This document shows, one piece after another, positions 1-8,751 of a stretch of 64,000 nucleotides of DNA (position 1 is its first letter; each line of letters opens with the position of its first letter). The position numbers and the translations under genes are program-made. The stretch is from the NCBI RefSeq assembly GCF_000447295.1, contig NZ_KE650771.1, forward strand, positions 5,663,559 to 5,727,558, in the 5' to 3' direction. The notes under the pieces are model-generated. The model was not told the DNA's origin. It was given only the letters and a program-made list of their open reading frames with translations, and made no database searches. This stretch comes from Fischerella sp. PCC 9431. Its GTDB lineage: Bacteria; Cyanobacteriota; Cyanobacteriia; Cyanobacteriales; Nostocaceae.

Positions 1-840
1 GCTTTTGGCTATGGAAACGAGGCGATCGCGATCAAATGCGTGTAGTGGCTGTCCCCATTCTAACAATACATAGTTAGTGATATCCACTACATTATTAATT
101 GGTCTGACTCCCGCAGCCCGTAAACGCTGTTGTAACCAATCAGGGGAGGCAGCAATTTTTACTTGTGCAATTACTGTACCAATATAAGCAGGGCAAGCTT
201 GCGTATCAGCTACTTTAATAGCTAAATTTCCTGCACCTTGGGAAACTGAAACTTCACCAGGTTCAGGAATAGTTATTTTTGCACCCGTCAGAGCTGCAAC
301 TTCCCGCGCTATACCCACCATACTTAAGGCATCAGCACGGTTAGCAGTAGCAGTCACATCAAGAATAACATCATCTAAACCCAACAAAGGACGCACATCA
401 CTACCCAATTGCAGATTCTCTTGGGTAAAAATATGAATTCCGTCTACATCACTTGGCAAACCTAGCTCCTTTAAAGAACAAATCATGCCATTGGATGGGA
501 CACCACGCAGTTTTGCAGGTTTAATTTTTAAATCGATATTTGGTAGATAAGTACCTACTGTTGCAATTGGTACATAAATATCTGCCCGGACATTAGGCGC
601 ACCGCAGACAATATTGAGAGTTTCTCCTGTACCGATATCAACTTGACAAACGCTTAATTTATCAGCATTGGGATGGGGTTGGCGCTCAAGCACTCTCCCA
701 ATCACAACACCATTTGCCCAAGTGTGGCGATCTTCTATATCTTCTACCTCAAATCCTGCCATTGTCAGAGTTTGAGCTAATTCTTCCGGGTTAAGTTTTA
801 CCTCGACTAGTTCCCGCAGCCATTTAAGAGAAATACGCAT
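1..840 (-). CDS. pheT: Phenylalanyl-tRNA synthetase beta subunit, 5' part (runs off window)
   Basis: The beta chain of PheRS works with PheS to charge tRNA-Phe. I translated the minus strand from the ATG at 838-840. It begins [20 protein letters not shown], the usual PheT start, and stays open for 280 codons to the window edge, so the C-terminal two thirds or so lie outside. Residues of about 40-150 form the tRNA-binding (EMAP/OB-like) domain, with [13 protein letters not shown] and IVCGAPNVR visible. The start of the B3/B4 editing region follows ([20 protein letters not shown], then [22 protein letters not shown]). No frame disruption is seen. The upstream spacer is about 185 bp and the next gene (CHAD) lies on the same strand, so pheT may be transcribed alone or by read-through. 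The identification is near certain; only completeness is unknown. Confidence 0.95.
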   Translation of the reverse strand, partial: MRISLKWLRELVEVKLNPEELAQTLTMAGFEVEDIEDRHTWANGVVIGRVLERQPHPNADKLSVCQVDIGTGETLNIVCGAPNVRADIYVPIATVGTYLPNIDLKIKPAKLRGVPSNGMICSLKELGLPSDVDGIHIFTQENLQLGSDVRPLLGLDDVILDVTATANRADALSMVGIAREVAALTGAKITIPEPGEVSVSQGAGNLAIKVADTQACPAYIGTVIAQVKIAASPDWLQQRLRAAGVRPINNVVDITNYVLLEWGQPLHAFDRDRLVSIAKS

Positions 841-1025
841 GGAATGTGTGCTTGTGCGAAATCAGATCTGAAATTCAGAATGCAAAGACTATTTTAGAAT
901 TAATCGCCCAACTTCCTCATCTATTAGATTAATCAATTTCGTTTGATGAGGTTGGTTTTGCTTCTGAAATAGCCCCAGCCCTGACCACTATACAACTATA
1001 AAATCATCTTCTACAATAAATTAGC

Positions 1026-1994
1026 CTAAGCAGGATAAAGCACTGTTAAATGTAAATCCTGTCTAGTTTTTGATTGTAAATACCGTTCTTGTAATGGTTG
1101 CCATTGCTGCCACATTTGGTAACGATTTTCTGCTAACTTGTTAGCAACTGTGGGAATTTGAGTATTAATTTCTGATTTGAAGATATTCTCTAGCCACTCA
1201 GCCATGACTATGCTATCCTGCATAGAACCCAAGATATCTTGGATACTTTTGAGTTCGGCAACATAAGCTGTGTAATTTTCGCCGTATAAGTCGGTAAATA
1301 ACTCCATTTGGTAACGTATACGTTTGGCTTGTTTTCTTAGACTGTGAAGAGTCTTACCGTTGGTTGCTAATTCTTTTTCTATTTTTTCGGTTTCCCAGTT
1401 GTTTAATACCACTAGTTGAGAACCTTCAATTTGAGTTCCGACTAACCAACCTGAATGTAAGAAGAAATTACTTACCTCTGGTAAAAGTAAGTCTGGTAAA
1501 ACTTCCTGCATAGGTAAACAAGCTAGTGGTAGATAATTCGGTTCTTCTAGCCAGTTTTTTAACGCTTGTTTGATTGATTTATAACGTTCATCTTTCAACA
1601 TTGTTTGCACATCATCAAGTGCATTTTTCCGTTGTTTCTCTAAAGCATTCAAAGCTGTTTGTAGAGATTGCCGTTCTTTTTTAGGTAATTGTAGTTGAGA
1701 AAAATTTTCCAGAGTTTCTTTTAATACATCTAAGTCTCGAAGATTACCAAGACGACGTGCTATCTTACCAACATTTTTATCACTTAGAACCTTTGGGAGA
1801 TTGATGGCGATCGCAAACCTATTTATAACTGTACGTAAGCGACGCATTCCGACTCGCATTTGATGTAATGCTTCTGGATCTTTATCTTTTTTAACTTCAG
1901 TTTCCCATTTTAAGGTTTTTTTAAAGTGTTTTTTGATTGCGGAGTAAGCATAGTGTCCAAGATTTTCAACTGTCTGTTTCGCCGCCAAGGTCAT
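1026..1994 (-). CDS. CHAD domain-containing protein
   Basis: 322 aa from an ATG with a GAAGGTG-like Shine-Dalgarno about 12 nt upstream. It is a CHAD domain protein: an all-helical fold with conserved histidines and many basic residues that binds polyphosphate. The hallmark segments are HQMRVGMRRLRTVINRF near residue 45 and LHSLRKQAKRIRYQMELF near residue 215. Most of the protein is this single duplicated four-helix domain. No CYTH triphosphatase domain is fused to it and none is encoded next door. Known family members associate with polyphosphate granules, so a polyphosphate-linked role is likely by family; nothing local supports more. It may be relevant that a polyphosphate glucokinase lies 19 kb away, but no link is shown. 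Confidence 0.85.
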   Translation of the reverse strand: MTLAAKQTVENLGHYAYSAIKKHFKKTLKWETEVKKDKDPEALHQMRVGMRRLRTVINRFAIAINLPKVLSDKNVGKIARRLGNLRDLDVLKETLENFSQLQLPKKERQSLQTALNALEKQRKNALDDVQTMLKDERYKSIKQALKNWLEEPNYLPLACLPMQEVLPDLLLPEVSNFFLHSGWLVGTQIEGSQLVVLNNWETEKIEKELATNGKTLHSLRKQAKRIRYQMELFTDLYGENYTAYVAELKSIQDILGSMQDSIVMAEWLENIFKSEINTQIPTVANKLAENRYQMWQQWQPLQERYLQSKTRQDLHLTVLYPA

Positions 1995-2575
1995 AGTTAT
2001 TTATACACCTTCTCTAGCTATTTTGCTTGCAGTCCTATTTTGTTGGTGAAAATTATTTAGGGAACCTAAGCACTATTAGGCAAAATATACCGGATCTAAA
2101 GAAATATCAGATATTTTCACAACTTATTTAGGATTGCTATATTACTACATATACTTGTTAAATCATAGCATTATGTAAAAACTCATTGATGTTACTTGTA
2201 ATCAAATATCATATTGCTATAACAAAATATAATGATTTTTCAAAAAATCTAGTTATGTGAAAAGGTGAGCTTTCCAAATCTTCGATAGTTCATTTTGCTT
2301 ATCGTTTTTACCGCATTTTCTATAAGCAACTAATGAATATTTGAGTGGTTATATAAAAGAAAAATGTATATGGGACTCCTGTTTGATTGTTGTTGGCGTA
2401 GCCTGCGAGCTGGGCTTACAAAACTCATTACACTTTCTGTCAAGAGTTCCTCGTTAATAGTTCCCTACCTTCACGAATAAGTTCACCAAATCAAACCGCA
2501 TTGCCATATCAAATAATACTTAAGGTATATAATGATAAAATAGATAACATTTAAAAAATCATCGGAAAAGTTATT
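1995..2575. other. AT-rich divergent intergenic region
   Basis: About 580 bp between the divergent CHAD and DUF3616 genes. It must hold both promoters. I found no convincing ORF, RNA gene or strong hairpin in it, only AT-rich sequence. Confidence 0.5.
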
Positions 2576-3628
2576 TTGTTAAACAAGGTTTTACTCACAT
2601 TTACCGATAGCTTTAAAAAAGACCGAGAAGACCTATCGGCAGTAATGCTAACACCTGAAAAGCATTTATGGTTTGGTTCAGATGAGACTTCAACTATTGA
2701 ACGTCTGTCTTATATTGATGCTAATAATTTTGGTGATCATAAACAATTTCGTGTAGCAGAGTTTATTGATTTACCTGCACCCGAAGACGAAGAAATTGAT
2801 ATCGAGGGTATTGAGTATAGTGACAATTATCTGTGGATTATTGGTTCCCATAGCTGGAAACGTAAAAAACCCAAACCAGATAAATCAGATATTGAAAATA
2901 TTCAGAGACTAGCTAAAATCAAATCGGAAGCAAATCGGTATATATTGGCACGCATTCCTTTAGTTAACGGAGAATTACAAAAATCTTGCGCTCATCCAGA
3001 AGATGCAAGTGTAAAGCTAACTGCTGCTAAGTTGCAATTAACTGAGTCTGAAAATGTCTTGATGGAAGTTTTGAAAGATGATCCTCATCTAGGTTTTTTT
3101 GTCACTGCTAAAATTCCTGGTAAAGATAATGGCTTTGATATAGAAGGTATTGCAGTTTATCAAAATCGAATTTTTCTGGGTTTGCGCGGCCCGGTGTTAC
3201 GGGGTTGGGCTGTCATCTTGGAAATAGAGGTAGAACTTTCTCAAGCTGGGGAATTAAGTCTCAAACCAATTGCAGAAAAAGATCAATGCTACAAAAAGTA
3301 TTTTGTATTTTTAAACGGTTTGGGAATTAGAGATCTACATTTAGCTGACCAAGATTTATTAATTCTAGCAGGGCCGACGATGGATTTAGATGGTCCGGTG
3401 CAAGTTTATCGTTTGCAAATTAATACTAACTTGCAAGATGATATCCTACACTATCCTAAATATGTACAAGATATTCCCTTCGGTAAGCAAAATGATCATG
3501 CAGAAGGAATAACTTTGTTTGAAGATATAACCGGAACACCTTCGCTACTGGTAGTTTACGATTCTCCAGCCAAAACAAGACTGGTGGGTGATGGTGGTGT
3601 AATCGCAGATGTGTTTAGGTTCGGGTAG
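2576..3628 (+). CDS. DUF3616 domain-containing protein
   Basis: 350 aa starting at a TTG (2576). The next in-frame ATG at 2645 would remove the conserved N-terminal strand (LTFTDSFKKDREDLSAVML), so TTG is preferred; GGAAAAG sits 5-12 nt upstream. It looks like the DUF3616 family, a beta-propeller-like fold of unknown function, with repeated EGIEYSDNYLWIIGS, DIEGIAVYQNRIFLGLRGPV and HAEGITLFEDI segments (the DxEGI pattern three times). No signal peptide or membrane segment is seen, so it is probably cytoplasmic. It converges on the ferredoxin gene, with a repeat-rich spacer between them. The family is recognised with good confidence; the function is not known. Confidence 0.75.
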   Translation: MLNKVLLTFTDSFKKDREDLSAVMLTPEKHLWFGSDETSTIERLSYIDANNFGDHKQFRVAEFIDLPAPEDEEIDIEGIEYSDNYLWIIGSHSWKRKKPKPDKSDIENIQRLAKIKSEANRYILARIPLVNGELQKSCAHPEDASVKLTAAKLQLTESENVLMEVLKDDPHLGFFVTAKIPGKDNGFDIEGIAVYQNRIFLGLRGPVLRGWAVILEIEVELSQAGELSLKPIAEKDQCYKKYFVFLNGLGIRDLHLADQDLLILAGPTMDLDGPVQVYRLQINTNLQDDILHYPKYVQDIPFGKQNDHAEGITLFEDITGTPSLLVVYDSPAKTRLVGDGGVIADVFRFG

Positions 3629-3639
3629 TTGAGGAAAAG

Positions 3640-3774
3640 ATAAGGGAAGGGATCGGGGATCGGGGATTGGGGATTGGGGATCGGGGACAAGGGGGACAAG
3701 GGAGAATAATCAATCCCTAATTCCTGTTCCCCAATCCCCAATCCCTAATCCCTGTTCCCTGTTCCCTATCCACT
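3640..3774. repeat. GGGGATC/GGGGATT short tandem repeats, inverted arrangement
   Basis: Heptamer runs of GGGGATC and GGGGATT on the left are followed by GGGACAAG units, then by the complementary CCCCAATCCC and CCTAATCCC units on the right. The two halves can pair as a long imperfect hairpin lying exactly between two convergent genes. This is the classic short tandem repeat class of heterocystous cyanobacteria. Similar units recur at about 12.42-12.66 kb, 37.39-37.42 kb and inside recJ. Confidence 0.85.
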
Positions 3775-3777
3775 GAA

Positions 3778-4182
3778 TTAAATATTTGTGGAAATTGCTT
3801 GTACTGGACAGGTAGGTATGCACTGTTCACAAACTATGCAGCGCGATTGCGTAAATGTGAGTTTACTGGTTTGCGGGTTCAGCGTTAAGGCTTCAGTAGG
3901 ACAAACTCCTGTACATAACCCACAGTGGACACATACCTCTTCATCTATGACTATTTCTCCTAATGTGTGAGAGACACTAATATTTTGCGATCGCATCCAC
4001 TCGATAGCAGCATCTAATTGATCTATGTCCCCAGAAAGTTCTACTACCAATTTGCCAATTTGATTCGGGGCGACTTGAGCGCGGATAATATTGGCAGCCA
4101 CATTAAATTCTTTTGCTAGTCGGTAGGTAACTGGCATTTGAATGGCACGTTTAGGAAAAGTGAGGGTAACTCGTTTTTTCAC
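3778..4182 (-). CDS. NIL domain-containing 4Fe-4S ferredoxin
   Basis: 134 aa with a GTG start (complement of 4180-4182). Residues 3-78 match the NIL domain, best known as a substrate or effector-binding module at the C-terminus of methionine ABC ATPases. Residues 80-130 carry two 4Fe-4S motifs: C84-C87-C90-C94 (CVHCGLCTGVCP) and C115-C118-C121-C125 (CIVCEQCIPTCP). The NIL-ferredoxin fusion is common in cyanobacteria and sulfur-metabolising bacteria. It is thought to act as an electron carrier in sulfur amino-acid or nitrogen-linked redox, but the partner is unknown. It is cytoplasmic, with no signal peptide. It is convergent with DUF3616 and divergent from the thioredoxin gene. Confidence 0.88.
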   Translation of the reverse strand: MKKRVTLTFPKRAIQMPVTYRLAKEFNVAANIIRAQVAPNQIGKLVVELSGDIDQLDAAIEWMRSQNISVSHTLGEIVIDEEVCVHCGLCTGVCPTEALTLNPQTSKLTFTQSRCIVCEQCIPTCPVQAISTNI

Positions 4183-4302
4183 GGTTATGAAAATAAAGAT
4201 TGAAGAACTGGGAATAATTTTGAATTCTGAATAGGACTTTGCCTTTTAAAATAAAACGGTAAACTGAAAATAACACTACTTAATAAGTTTTAATATTCTG
4301 TT

Positions 4303-4893
4303 ATGAGTATAAATACTTCTGAAAATTCTCCAGCAAAGTCAGAATTAAATACTGGAACGCGGATCAGAAACTTTTTAGTTGCAATAGTGGCGATCGCTCT
4401 TAGTGTTACTCTAGTTTTGGGTTTGAAATCCCAAACTAACACAGTTTCTTTGACCCAGTTGGGCGAAGAATCTACTCCTTTAGAAGTTGCTTTGACAAAT
4501 GGCAAGCCATCGCTAGTGGAATTTTATGCTAACTGGTGTACTGTCTGCCAGAAAATGGCCCCAACTATTGCCACATTGGAAAAGCAGTATACAGAAAAAG
4601 TTAATTTTGTGATGCTGAATGTGGATAATAACAAGTGGTTGCCAGAGATGTTAAAGTATCGCGTTGATGGTATTCCCCACTTTGTGTATTTAAGTGAAAA
4701 CGGAGAATCTGTTGCACAGGCGATTGGGGATCAACCCAGCAATATTATGGCAAGTAATTTAGAAGCCTTGGTAGTTGGTTCACCCCTGCCGTATGCTCAA
4801 GCTAATGGACAAGTTTCCAAAGTTGTTAAATCAGTACCAGCATCGGGTAGTCAAGATGACCCTCGTAGTCATGGTAGTCAAGTGGTGAATTAA
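4303..4893 (+). CDS. txlA: Membrane-anchored thioredoxin-like protein (TxlA/HCF164 type)
   Basis: 196 aa. One N-terminal membrane segment (about residues 21-41, FLVAIVAIALSVTLVLGL) is followed by a thioredoxin fold with the redox motif W78-C79-T-V-C82 (FYANWCTVCQKMAP) and the cis-Pro loop region GIPHFVYL. This is the architecture of cyanobacterial TxlA and plant HCF164, which pass reducing power across the thylakoid membrane for cytochrome b6f and other thiol proteins. The C-terminal 30 residues are low complexity (SQDDPRSHGSQVV). The start is an ATG with no strong Shine-Dalgarno. The ArsR-type regulator begins 100 bp downstream on the same strand, and that spacer holds its own operator-like palindrome. 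Confidence 0.88.
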   Translation: MSINTSENSPAKSELNTGTRIRNFLVAIVAIALSVTLVLGLKSQTNTVSLTQLGEESTPLEVALTNGKPSLVEFYANWCTVCQKMAPTIATLEKQYTEKVNFVMLNVDNNKWLPEMLKYRVDGIPHFVYLSENGESVAQAIGDQPSNIMASNLEALVVGSPLPYAQANGQVSKVVKSVPASGSQDDPRSHGSQVVN

Positions 4894-4966
4894 AAATTGG
4901 TCAATTGTCAAGAGTCCACGTGGTTTACCATTGCCCATTGAATCATAACTATCAAATAAAATTGAT

Positions 4967-4986
4967 ATATCGAAAAAAATCGATAT
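4967..4986. promoter_or_regulatory. ArsR-type operator candidate 1 (ATATCGA-N6-TCGATAT)
   Basis: A perfect 7-bp inverted repeat, ATATCGA (4967-4973) and TCGATAT (4980-4986), separated by six A residues. It ends 9 nt before the ATG of the ArsR-type gene. The position so close to the start suggests autorepression. The same half-sites with the same spacing recur at 5343-5362. Confidence 0.7.
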
Positions 4987-4995
4987 AATTGGAAT

Positions 4996-5301
4996 ATGGA
5001 TAGCAAAGATACTGATATTTTTAAGGTTTTGGCTAATGAGACTAGGTTACAGATTCTGCACTGGTTGAAGGAACCGGAGGTAAATTTTCCCTGTCAGGAT
5101 GTAGATCCTCGTACCGTTGGAGTTTGCGTCGGTAGTATTCAGAAGAAAACTGGTTTGGCTCAATCTACAATTTCTCATTACTTGTCCATGCTAGAAGATA
5201 CGGGATTAGTTGTCTCAACTAGGGTAGGACAGTGTACTTACTATCGTCGCAATGAAGAAGCTTTTTCTGTATTTGTGAGTCATGTTGCAACTGATATATA
5301 A
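4996..5301 (+). CDS. ArsR-family winged-helix transcriptional regulator
   Basis: 101 aa, ATG start. The fold is a single winged helix-turn-helix: FKVLANETRLQILHWL at the N-terminus, recognition helix region GLAQSTISHYLSMLEDTGLV (residues 53-72), and wing VSTRVGQCTYYRR. Three cysteines (C33, C44, C80) could form a thiol or metal sensor, but the classic CVC motif of ArsR/SmtB is absent. The PCQDVDPRTVGVCVGSIQ insert between helices is typical of a non-metal subclass. An operator-like palindrome lies immediately upstream and an identical one precedes the next gene, so it probably represses itself and the small membrane protein. The inducer is unknown. Confidence 0.85.
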   Translation: MDSKDTDIFKVLANETRLQILHWLKEPEVNFPCQDVDPRTVGVCVGSIQKKTGLAQSTISHYLSMLEDTGLVVSTRVGQCTYYRRNEEAFSVFVSHVATDI

Positions 5302-5342
5302 ATAAAAGACTATAATTTATCAAAGGTTGTTTTTATTTGCTT

Positions 5343-5362
5343 ATATCGAGATTGTTCGATAT
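5343..5362. promoter_or_regulatory. ArsR-type operator candidate 2 (ATATCGA-N6-TCGATAT)
   Basis: ATATCGA at 5343-5349 and TCGATAT at 5356-5362 with a 6-nt spacer (GATTGT). The half-sites and spacing are identical to the site before the regulator, while the spacer sequence differs, as expected for two binding sites of one dimeric repressor. It lies about 70 bp upstream of the small membrane protein start. Confidence 0.7.
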
Positions 5363-5432
5363 TTCTAAGATTCAAAATACTGCTATTGTGTAAGTGCGAT
5401 GGATCGCCAACGCTCTATTAAAGGAGATGAAT

Positions 5433-5648
5433 ATGCTGGCAAGCTATGTGTTCTTATTAATGATTGGTTTAATTGCTATTGTTCTGGGAGTAAGAATACG
5501 TGAGGAAGTCTATCGCATTGCTATTGTGTTTAGTGGAGGAATGCTTTTCACGATGGGGTTAATATTGGCTCCTTCACTAGTACAAATTGGCTTTGTATTG
5601 CTGTTGCTGGGACTGATGCAATTATATATTCCTCAACCCAAATTTTAG
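5433..5648 (+). CDS. Small two- or three-segment membrane protein
   Basis: 71 aa from the ATG at 5433, chosen because AAGGAG (5421-5426) lies 6 nt upstream; a longer reading from a GTG at 5394 adds 13 residues without a ribosome site. The protein is almost entirely hydrophobic: YVFLLMIGLIAIVLGV, then IAIVFSGGMLFTMGLILAP, then VQIGFVLLLLGLMQLYI. It therefore probably spans the membrane two or three times. No family is recognised. Its context is informative: it follows the ArsR-type regulator and has the same palindromic operator upstream, so it is the likely regulated target. It could be a stress-induced membrane protein or a small transporter accessory; this is inference only. Confidence 0.7.
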   Translation: MLASYVFLLMIGLIAIVLGVRIREEVYRIAIVFSGGMLFTMGLILAPSLVQIGFVLLLLGLMQLYIPQPKF

Positions 5649-5699
5649 ATAGACATGTAAATTGATGTGAACAAATATAATCTTGGTTTAAGTTGTGAG

Positions 5700-5725
5700 T
5701 ACGGGCGCAAGAACTTGCGCCCGTA
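5700..5725. terminator. Strong hairpin between convergent genes
   Basis: TACGGGCGCAAG (5700-5711) pairs perfectly with CTTGCGCCCGTA (5714-5725) across a 2-nt centre. It is GC-rich against an AT-rich background and sits between the convergent small membrane protein and Nudix genes. It has no clear T-run, so it is either a bidirectional terminator or a dispersed hairpin repeat. Confidence 0.55.
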
Positions 5726-5800
5726 TCATTAGTTAATAATCAGTTTACAGTTAGTAATATAATTTGATAACTGATAACTGATTTTTGCGATCGCGATTCT

Positions 5801-6349
5801 CTATCTACTCAAATTTAACCCTAAAAACAGAGCCGCAACAGTACCTGCTACACAAATTTCTCCTTGAATAATTTTTTCTAAAACTGATTCAACAGGAATT
5901 AAGATAACTTCTATTTCTTCTGTGATATCCAATTTTTGTTCATTGGTTTTAGTGGCATCTTCTGCTAAAAATAAATGTAATTGATTAGTATCTTTACTAG
6001 GTCGATCATATAAAGTGGCTATTTTTTTTATTTCTGTTGCTGTATAGCCAGTTTCTTCCTGTAATTCTCGTTTCGCTGCTACTTCAGCACTTTCTTGATG
6101 CGGATCAAAACTACCAGCAGGTAGTTCTATAAAAAAATCTTCTACTGCGTGTCTATATTGGCGAACAAAGACAATTTCTTTGTTGCTAGTAATAGCTAAA
6201 ATTATCGCTACTTCTGGTTTGATATGGACAAAATAATCATCTATAATTTTGCCAGTTGGTAGGAGAATTTCATCTTGTCTAACTTGACACCAAGGATGGT
6301 TTAATACCAATTTGGATTGTAATATTTTCCATTTTTTTAATTCTTGCAT
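5801..6349 (-). CDS. Nudix hydrolase (ADP-ribose pyrophosphatase-like)
   Basis: 182 aa from an ATG. The Nudix box is clear (about residues 78-102): AGSFDPHQESAEVAAKRELQ followed by EETGY. It contains the REL-x-EE-x-G core that binds Mg2+, with a loop one residue longer than the standard G-x5-E. Before it stands VFVRQYRHAVEDFFIELPAG, the signature of ADP-ribose pyrophosphatases (NudF type), so hydrolysis of ADP-ribose or a related nucleoside diphosphate sugar is most likely. It is cytoplasmic. It converges with the small membrane protein gene. Substrate specificity cannot be settled from sequence alone. Confidence 0.88.
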   Translation of the reverse strand: MQELKKWKILQSKLVLNHPWCQVRQDEILLPTGKIIDDYFVHIKPEVAIILAITSNKEIVFVRQYRHAVEDFFIELPAGSFDPHQESAEVAAKRELQEETGYTATEIKKIATLYDRPSKDTNQLHLFLAEDATKTNEQKLDITEEIEVILIPVESVLEKIIQGEICVAGTVAALFLGLNLSR

Positions 6350-6387
6350 AGATTGTATTTATCTGATTTGTGAAAATTGCAGAGCTT

Positions 6388-6421
6388 AGATACTCGACTT
6401 CCTTAGAGAAGTCGAGTATCT
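6388..6421. terminator. 14-bp perfect hairpin, GACTTC/GAAGTC repeat family copy 1
   Basis: AGATACTCGACTTC (6388-6401) pairs perfectly with GAAGTCGAGTATCT (6408-6421), loop CTTAGA, followed by TATTTTTTA on the plus strand. It can terminate plus-strand transcription. The same core (GACTTC, A-rich loop, GAAGTC, then ATCTTATT) recurs at 60866-60898 and 61086-61116 with compensatory changes in the stem. Confidence 0.65.
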
Positions 6422-6623
6422 TATTTTTTACAAAGAATTTTAGAAAAATTCATTTATATTCATACAGAAATATGTTACATAAATTTAAGATTAAATTCAA
6501 ATTAAAATAAGCTGAGAAAATTATTATAAATATTTTTTAATAAACTCTCAGCTTAAATTAATTTTTTCCGTAATGTCAGATATTAGATTGGAATTATTAA
6601 TAAATTTAGAGGGTAATATAATA

Positions 6624-7073
6624 ATGAAAGTCAAAATCTTAGCAATTCTAAGTATTTTTACTTTTTTGACTGTTGGTTGTACAAAGGATGTAGACTCCAA
6701 GCAACCAGTGAATGAAACCCAGCCTGTAGCTAGCGCTGAGGTATCCCAACCAGGAACTTTTGTTGCAGGTGAACATCCTACTCAAGGAAACGTTAAAGTT
6801 GTCACAGAGAATGGTAAACGTTATCTAGAATTAAATGAAAGTTTTAAAACCAGTAAAGGGCCTGACTTATTTGTAATTTTGTACCGAAACGCAACAGTAC
6901 CGATATCTGGAATTCAAGAAAAAGATTATCTAAAAATTGCTGCTTTACAAAAAACAAGCGGAAATCAACGCTATATCCTTCCTGATAATGTAAAGTTAGG
7001 AGATTATAAATCTATAGCAATTTGGTGTCGTCAGTTTAATGCAACTTTTGGCTATGCGCCTTTAAGTAGTTGA
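6624..7073 (+). CDS. DM13 domain lipoprotein
   Basis: 149 aa. The ATG at 6624 is chosen over an upstream start at 6573 because it gives a clean lipoprotein signal, MKVKILAILSIFTFLTVGC, with lipobox LTVGC and AGAGGG 10 nt upstream. After a linker (KQPVNETQPVASAEVSQPG) the body from GTFVAGEHPTQGNVKVV to the end matches the DM13 domain, including DLFVILYRNA, AALQKTSGNQRYILPDNV and SIAIWCRQFNATFGYAPL. DM13 is proposed to be a redox-related extracellular domain built around one conserved cysteine, here in IWCRQF. It probably sits on the outer face of the cytoplasmic membrane or in the periplasm. The histidine kinase begins 100 bp downstream on the same strand. Confidence 0.85.
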   Translation: MKVKILAILSIFTFLTVGCTKDVDSKQPVNETQPVASAEVSQPGTFVAGEHPTQGNVKVVTENGKRYLELNESFKTSKGPDLFVILYRNATVPISGIQEKDYLKIAALQKTSGNQRYILPDNVKLGDYKSIAIWCRQFNATFGYAPLSS

Positions 7074-7173
7074 ATTGAGTAAAATTAATCGGGAAATAGG
7101 AAAGGGCGAAAGAAATGCAATTTTCTTTTTCCCCTTACCCTTTAAGTTTTCCAGAAAATAATCTTAGATCATA

Positions 7174-8595
7174 GTGAATATAATCAATGCAATTGGCAGA
7201 AAAATTGATACTTTTTCCTTAAGGTTACGCCTCACAATTGGTATTGCTGTACTTTCTGCTTTGGGTAATGGTGGTATTGCTATCTGGACAACGTGGAAAA
7301 TGCAGCAACTTTTAATTAATAGTCATAAGCAAAATATAGAAAATCTGGCTGCACGTTTTTCACATGATGTGGAATTGTACAGTGAAATGATGCCAGTAGA
7401 AGTAGGTTTACGAAAGACTATTAATAATTTGACAACTAAAAATATCTTGCTATGGGTGAAAAGTCCTGAAGAAAAAGTTTTAGCACAATCTAAAACTTCA
7501 GATAACTTATCTAGTGCAAGATTATCTGAGTTGATGTCTATAGCTGAAATGCCAATTAGACCACAAGTTTATCAAATTAATCAACGTTACTTTGTGCTAT
7601 GTAGTGAAGCTTTACGTGTACGCGGAAAATTACTGGGAAAGTTATTTGTAGTACAAGATATTACTCGCGATCAAACAATGTTTTTGGCAATAGTACATAG
7701 TTTGGCGATCGCCAGTTTTTTGATCGTTGTAGTGATATCTGTAATCATCGCATTTTATGTGCGCCGTTCTTTACAACCCTTGTGCGATTTGAGCCAAATG
7801 ACGTCAGTGATTTCTGTTGTAGATTTATCAAAAGCACAACTATCTGTAGAACATGCACCAAGTGAAGTCAGAGAACTAGCTCAAACATTCAACATGATGT
7901 TATCACGTCTTTCTCAATCTTGGGAACAAGAGCGAGAATTTGTGAGTAATGTTTCTCATGAGTTACGTACACCTTTAACAATAGTATATGGTTACTTGCA
8001 AAGTGTTTTACGACGACAAAATAATTTAACAGAAATTCAACAAGAAGCATTAAAAACTGCTGCTTCCGAAGCAGAACGTACTATTCATTTATTAGAAGAT
8101 TTACTAGATTTAGCACGAGCAGATAGTGGTCATTTACATTTTTATGTTGAGTCTTTTTTATTAAATGACTTGCTCATTGAACTAGTAGAAATGTCAGAAA
8201 ATTACAGTGGTAGAGAAATTAAATATTTAGTCAAACCTAAAGCATTGGCAGTGAAAGCAGATTATAATCGTCTTAAACAAGTCCTGCTCAGTTTAATTGA
8301 TAATGCTGTTAAGTATTCTGAGCCAAATACACCCATATCCTTGAATGCAAGCCAGCAAGAACAAGAGGTAATGATCCAAGTTTGTGATCAAGGTTTTGGA
8401 ATACCTTTGCAACACCAATCTCGAATTTTTGAGAGATTTTATCGCGTAGACGAATCTCGGAATCAAGCTACTGGTGGTACAGGTTTGGGATTATCAATCG
8501 TCAAGACACTGGTAGAAGGTATGGGTGGGAAAGTATCAGTGCGATCGCGCTTAGGTGAAGGCAGTATATTTACTGTGATATTGCCCGTAAAATAA
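7174..8595 (+). CDS. Orphan two-component sensor histidine kinase
   Basis: 473 aa from a GTG. The order is: membrane segment about residues 20-40, periplasmic sensor of about 130 residues without a recognisable named fold, second membrane segment about 172-195, HAMP linker (RRSLQPLCDLSQMTSVI), HisKA with the phosphorylated H262 (SNVSHELRTPLTIV), and HATPase. The ATPase has the N box (LSLIDNAVKYSEP), G1 (VCDQGFGIP), F (IFERFYRVDESR) and G2 (GGTGLGLSIVKTLV). All catalytic motifs look intact. No response regulator gene is adjacent, so its partner is elsewhere; it may share a transcript with the DM13 lipoprotein before it, which could be part of its input. It contains a HIP1 site within the gene. 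Confidence 0.92.
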   Translation: MNIINAIGRKIDTFSLRLRLTIGIAVLSALGNGGIAIWTTWKMQQLLINSHKQNIENLAARFSHDVELYSEMMPVEVGLRKTINNLTTKNILLWVKSPEEKVLAQSKTSDNLSSARLSELMSIAEMPIRPQVYQINQRYFVLCSEALRVRGKLLGKLFVVQDITRDQTMFLAIVHSLAIASFLIVVVISVIIAFYVRRSLQPLCDLSQMTSVISVVDLSKAQLSVEHAPSEVRELAQTFNMMLSRLSQSWEQEREFVSNVSHELRTPLTIVYGYLQSVLRRQNNLTEIQQEALKTAASEAERTIHLLEDLLDLARADSGHLHFYVESFLLNDLLIELVEMSENYSGREIKYLVKPKALAVKADYNRLKQVLLSLIDNAVKYSEPNTPISLNASQQEQEVMIQVCDQGFGIPLQHQSRIFERFYRVDESRNQATGGTGLGLSIVKTLVEGMGGKVSVRSRLGEGSIFTVILPVK

Positions 8596-8751
8596 TCTTG
8601 GCTAAATTTTTTATACATTTTTTCTACAATTCATTATCCTTTTACCTCACCATTTGTGTAATCAACTAGAACTAAGAGAAATTATCGACCAAGTGGTGAT
8701 AGATGTTCCCTTATTTAATTAAATTCATTCTTGATGACACAAAGGGTGAGT

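Noticed and set aside
7174-8595. Classical two-component operon with the histidine kinase
   Set aside because: No response regulator gene is adjacent on either side.
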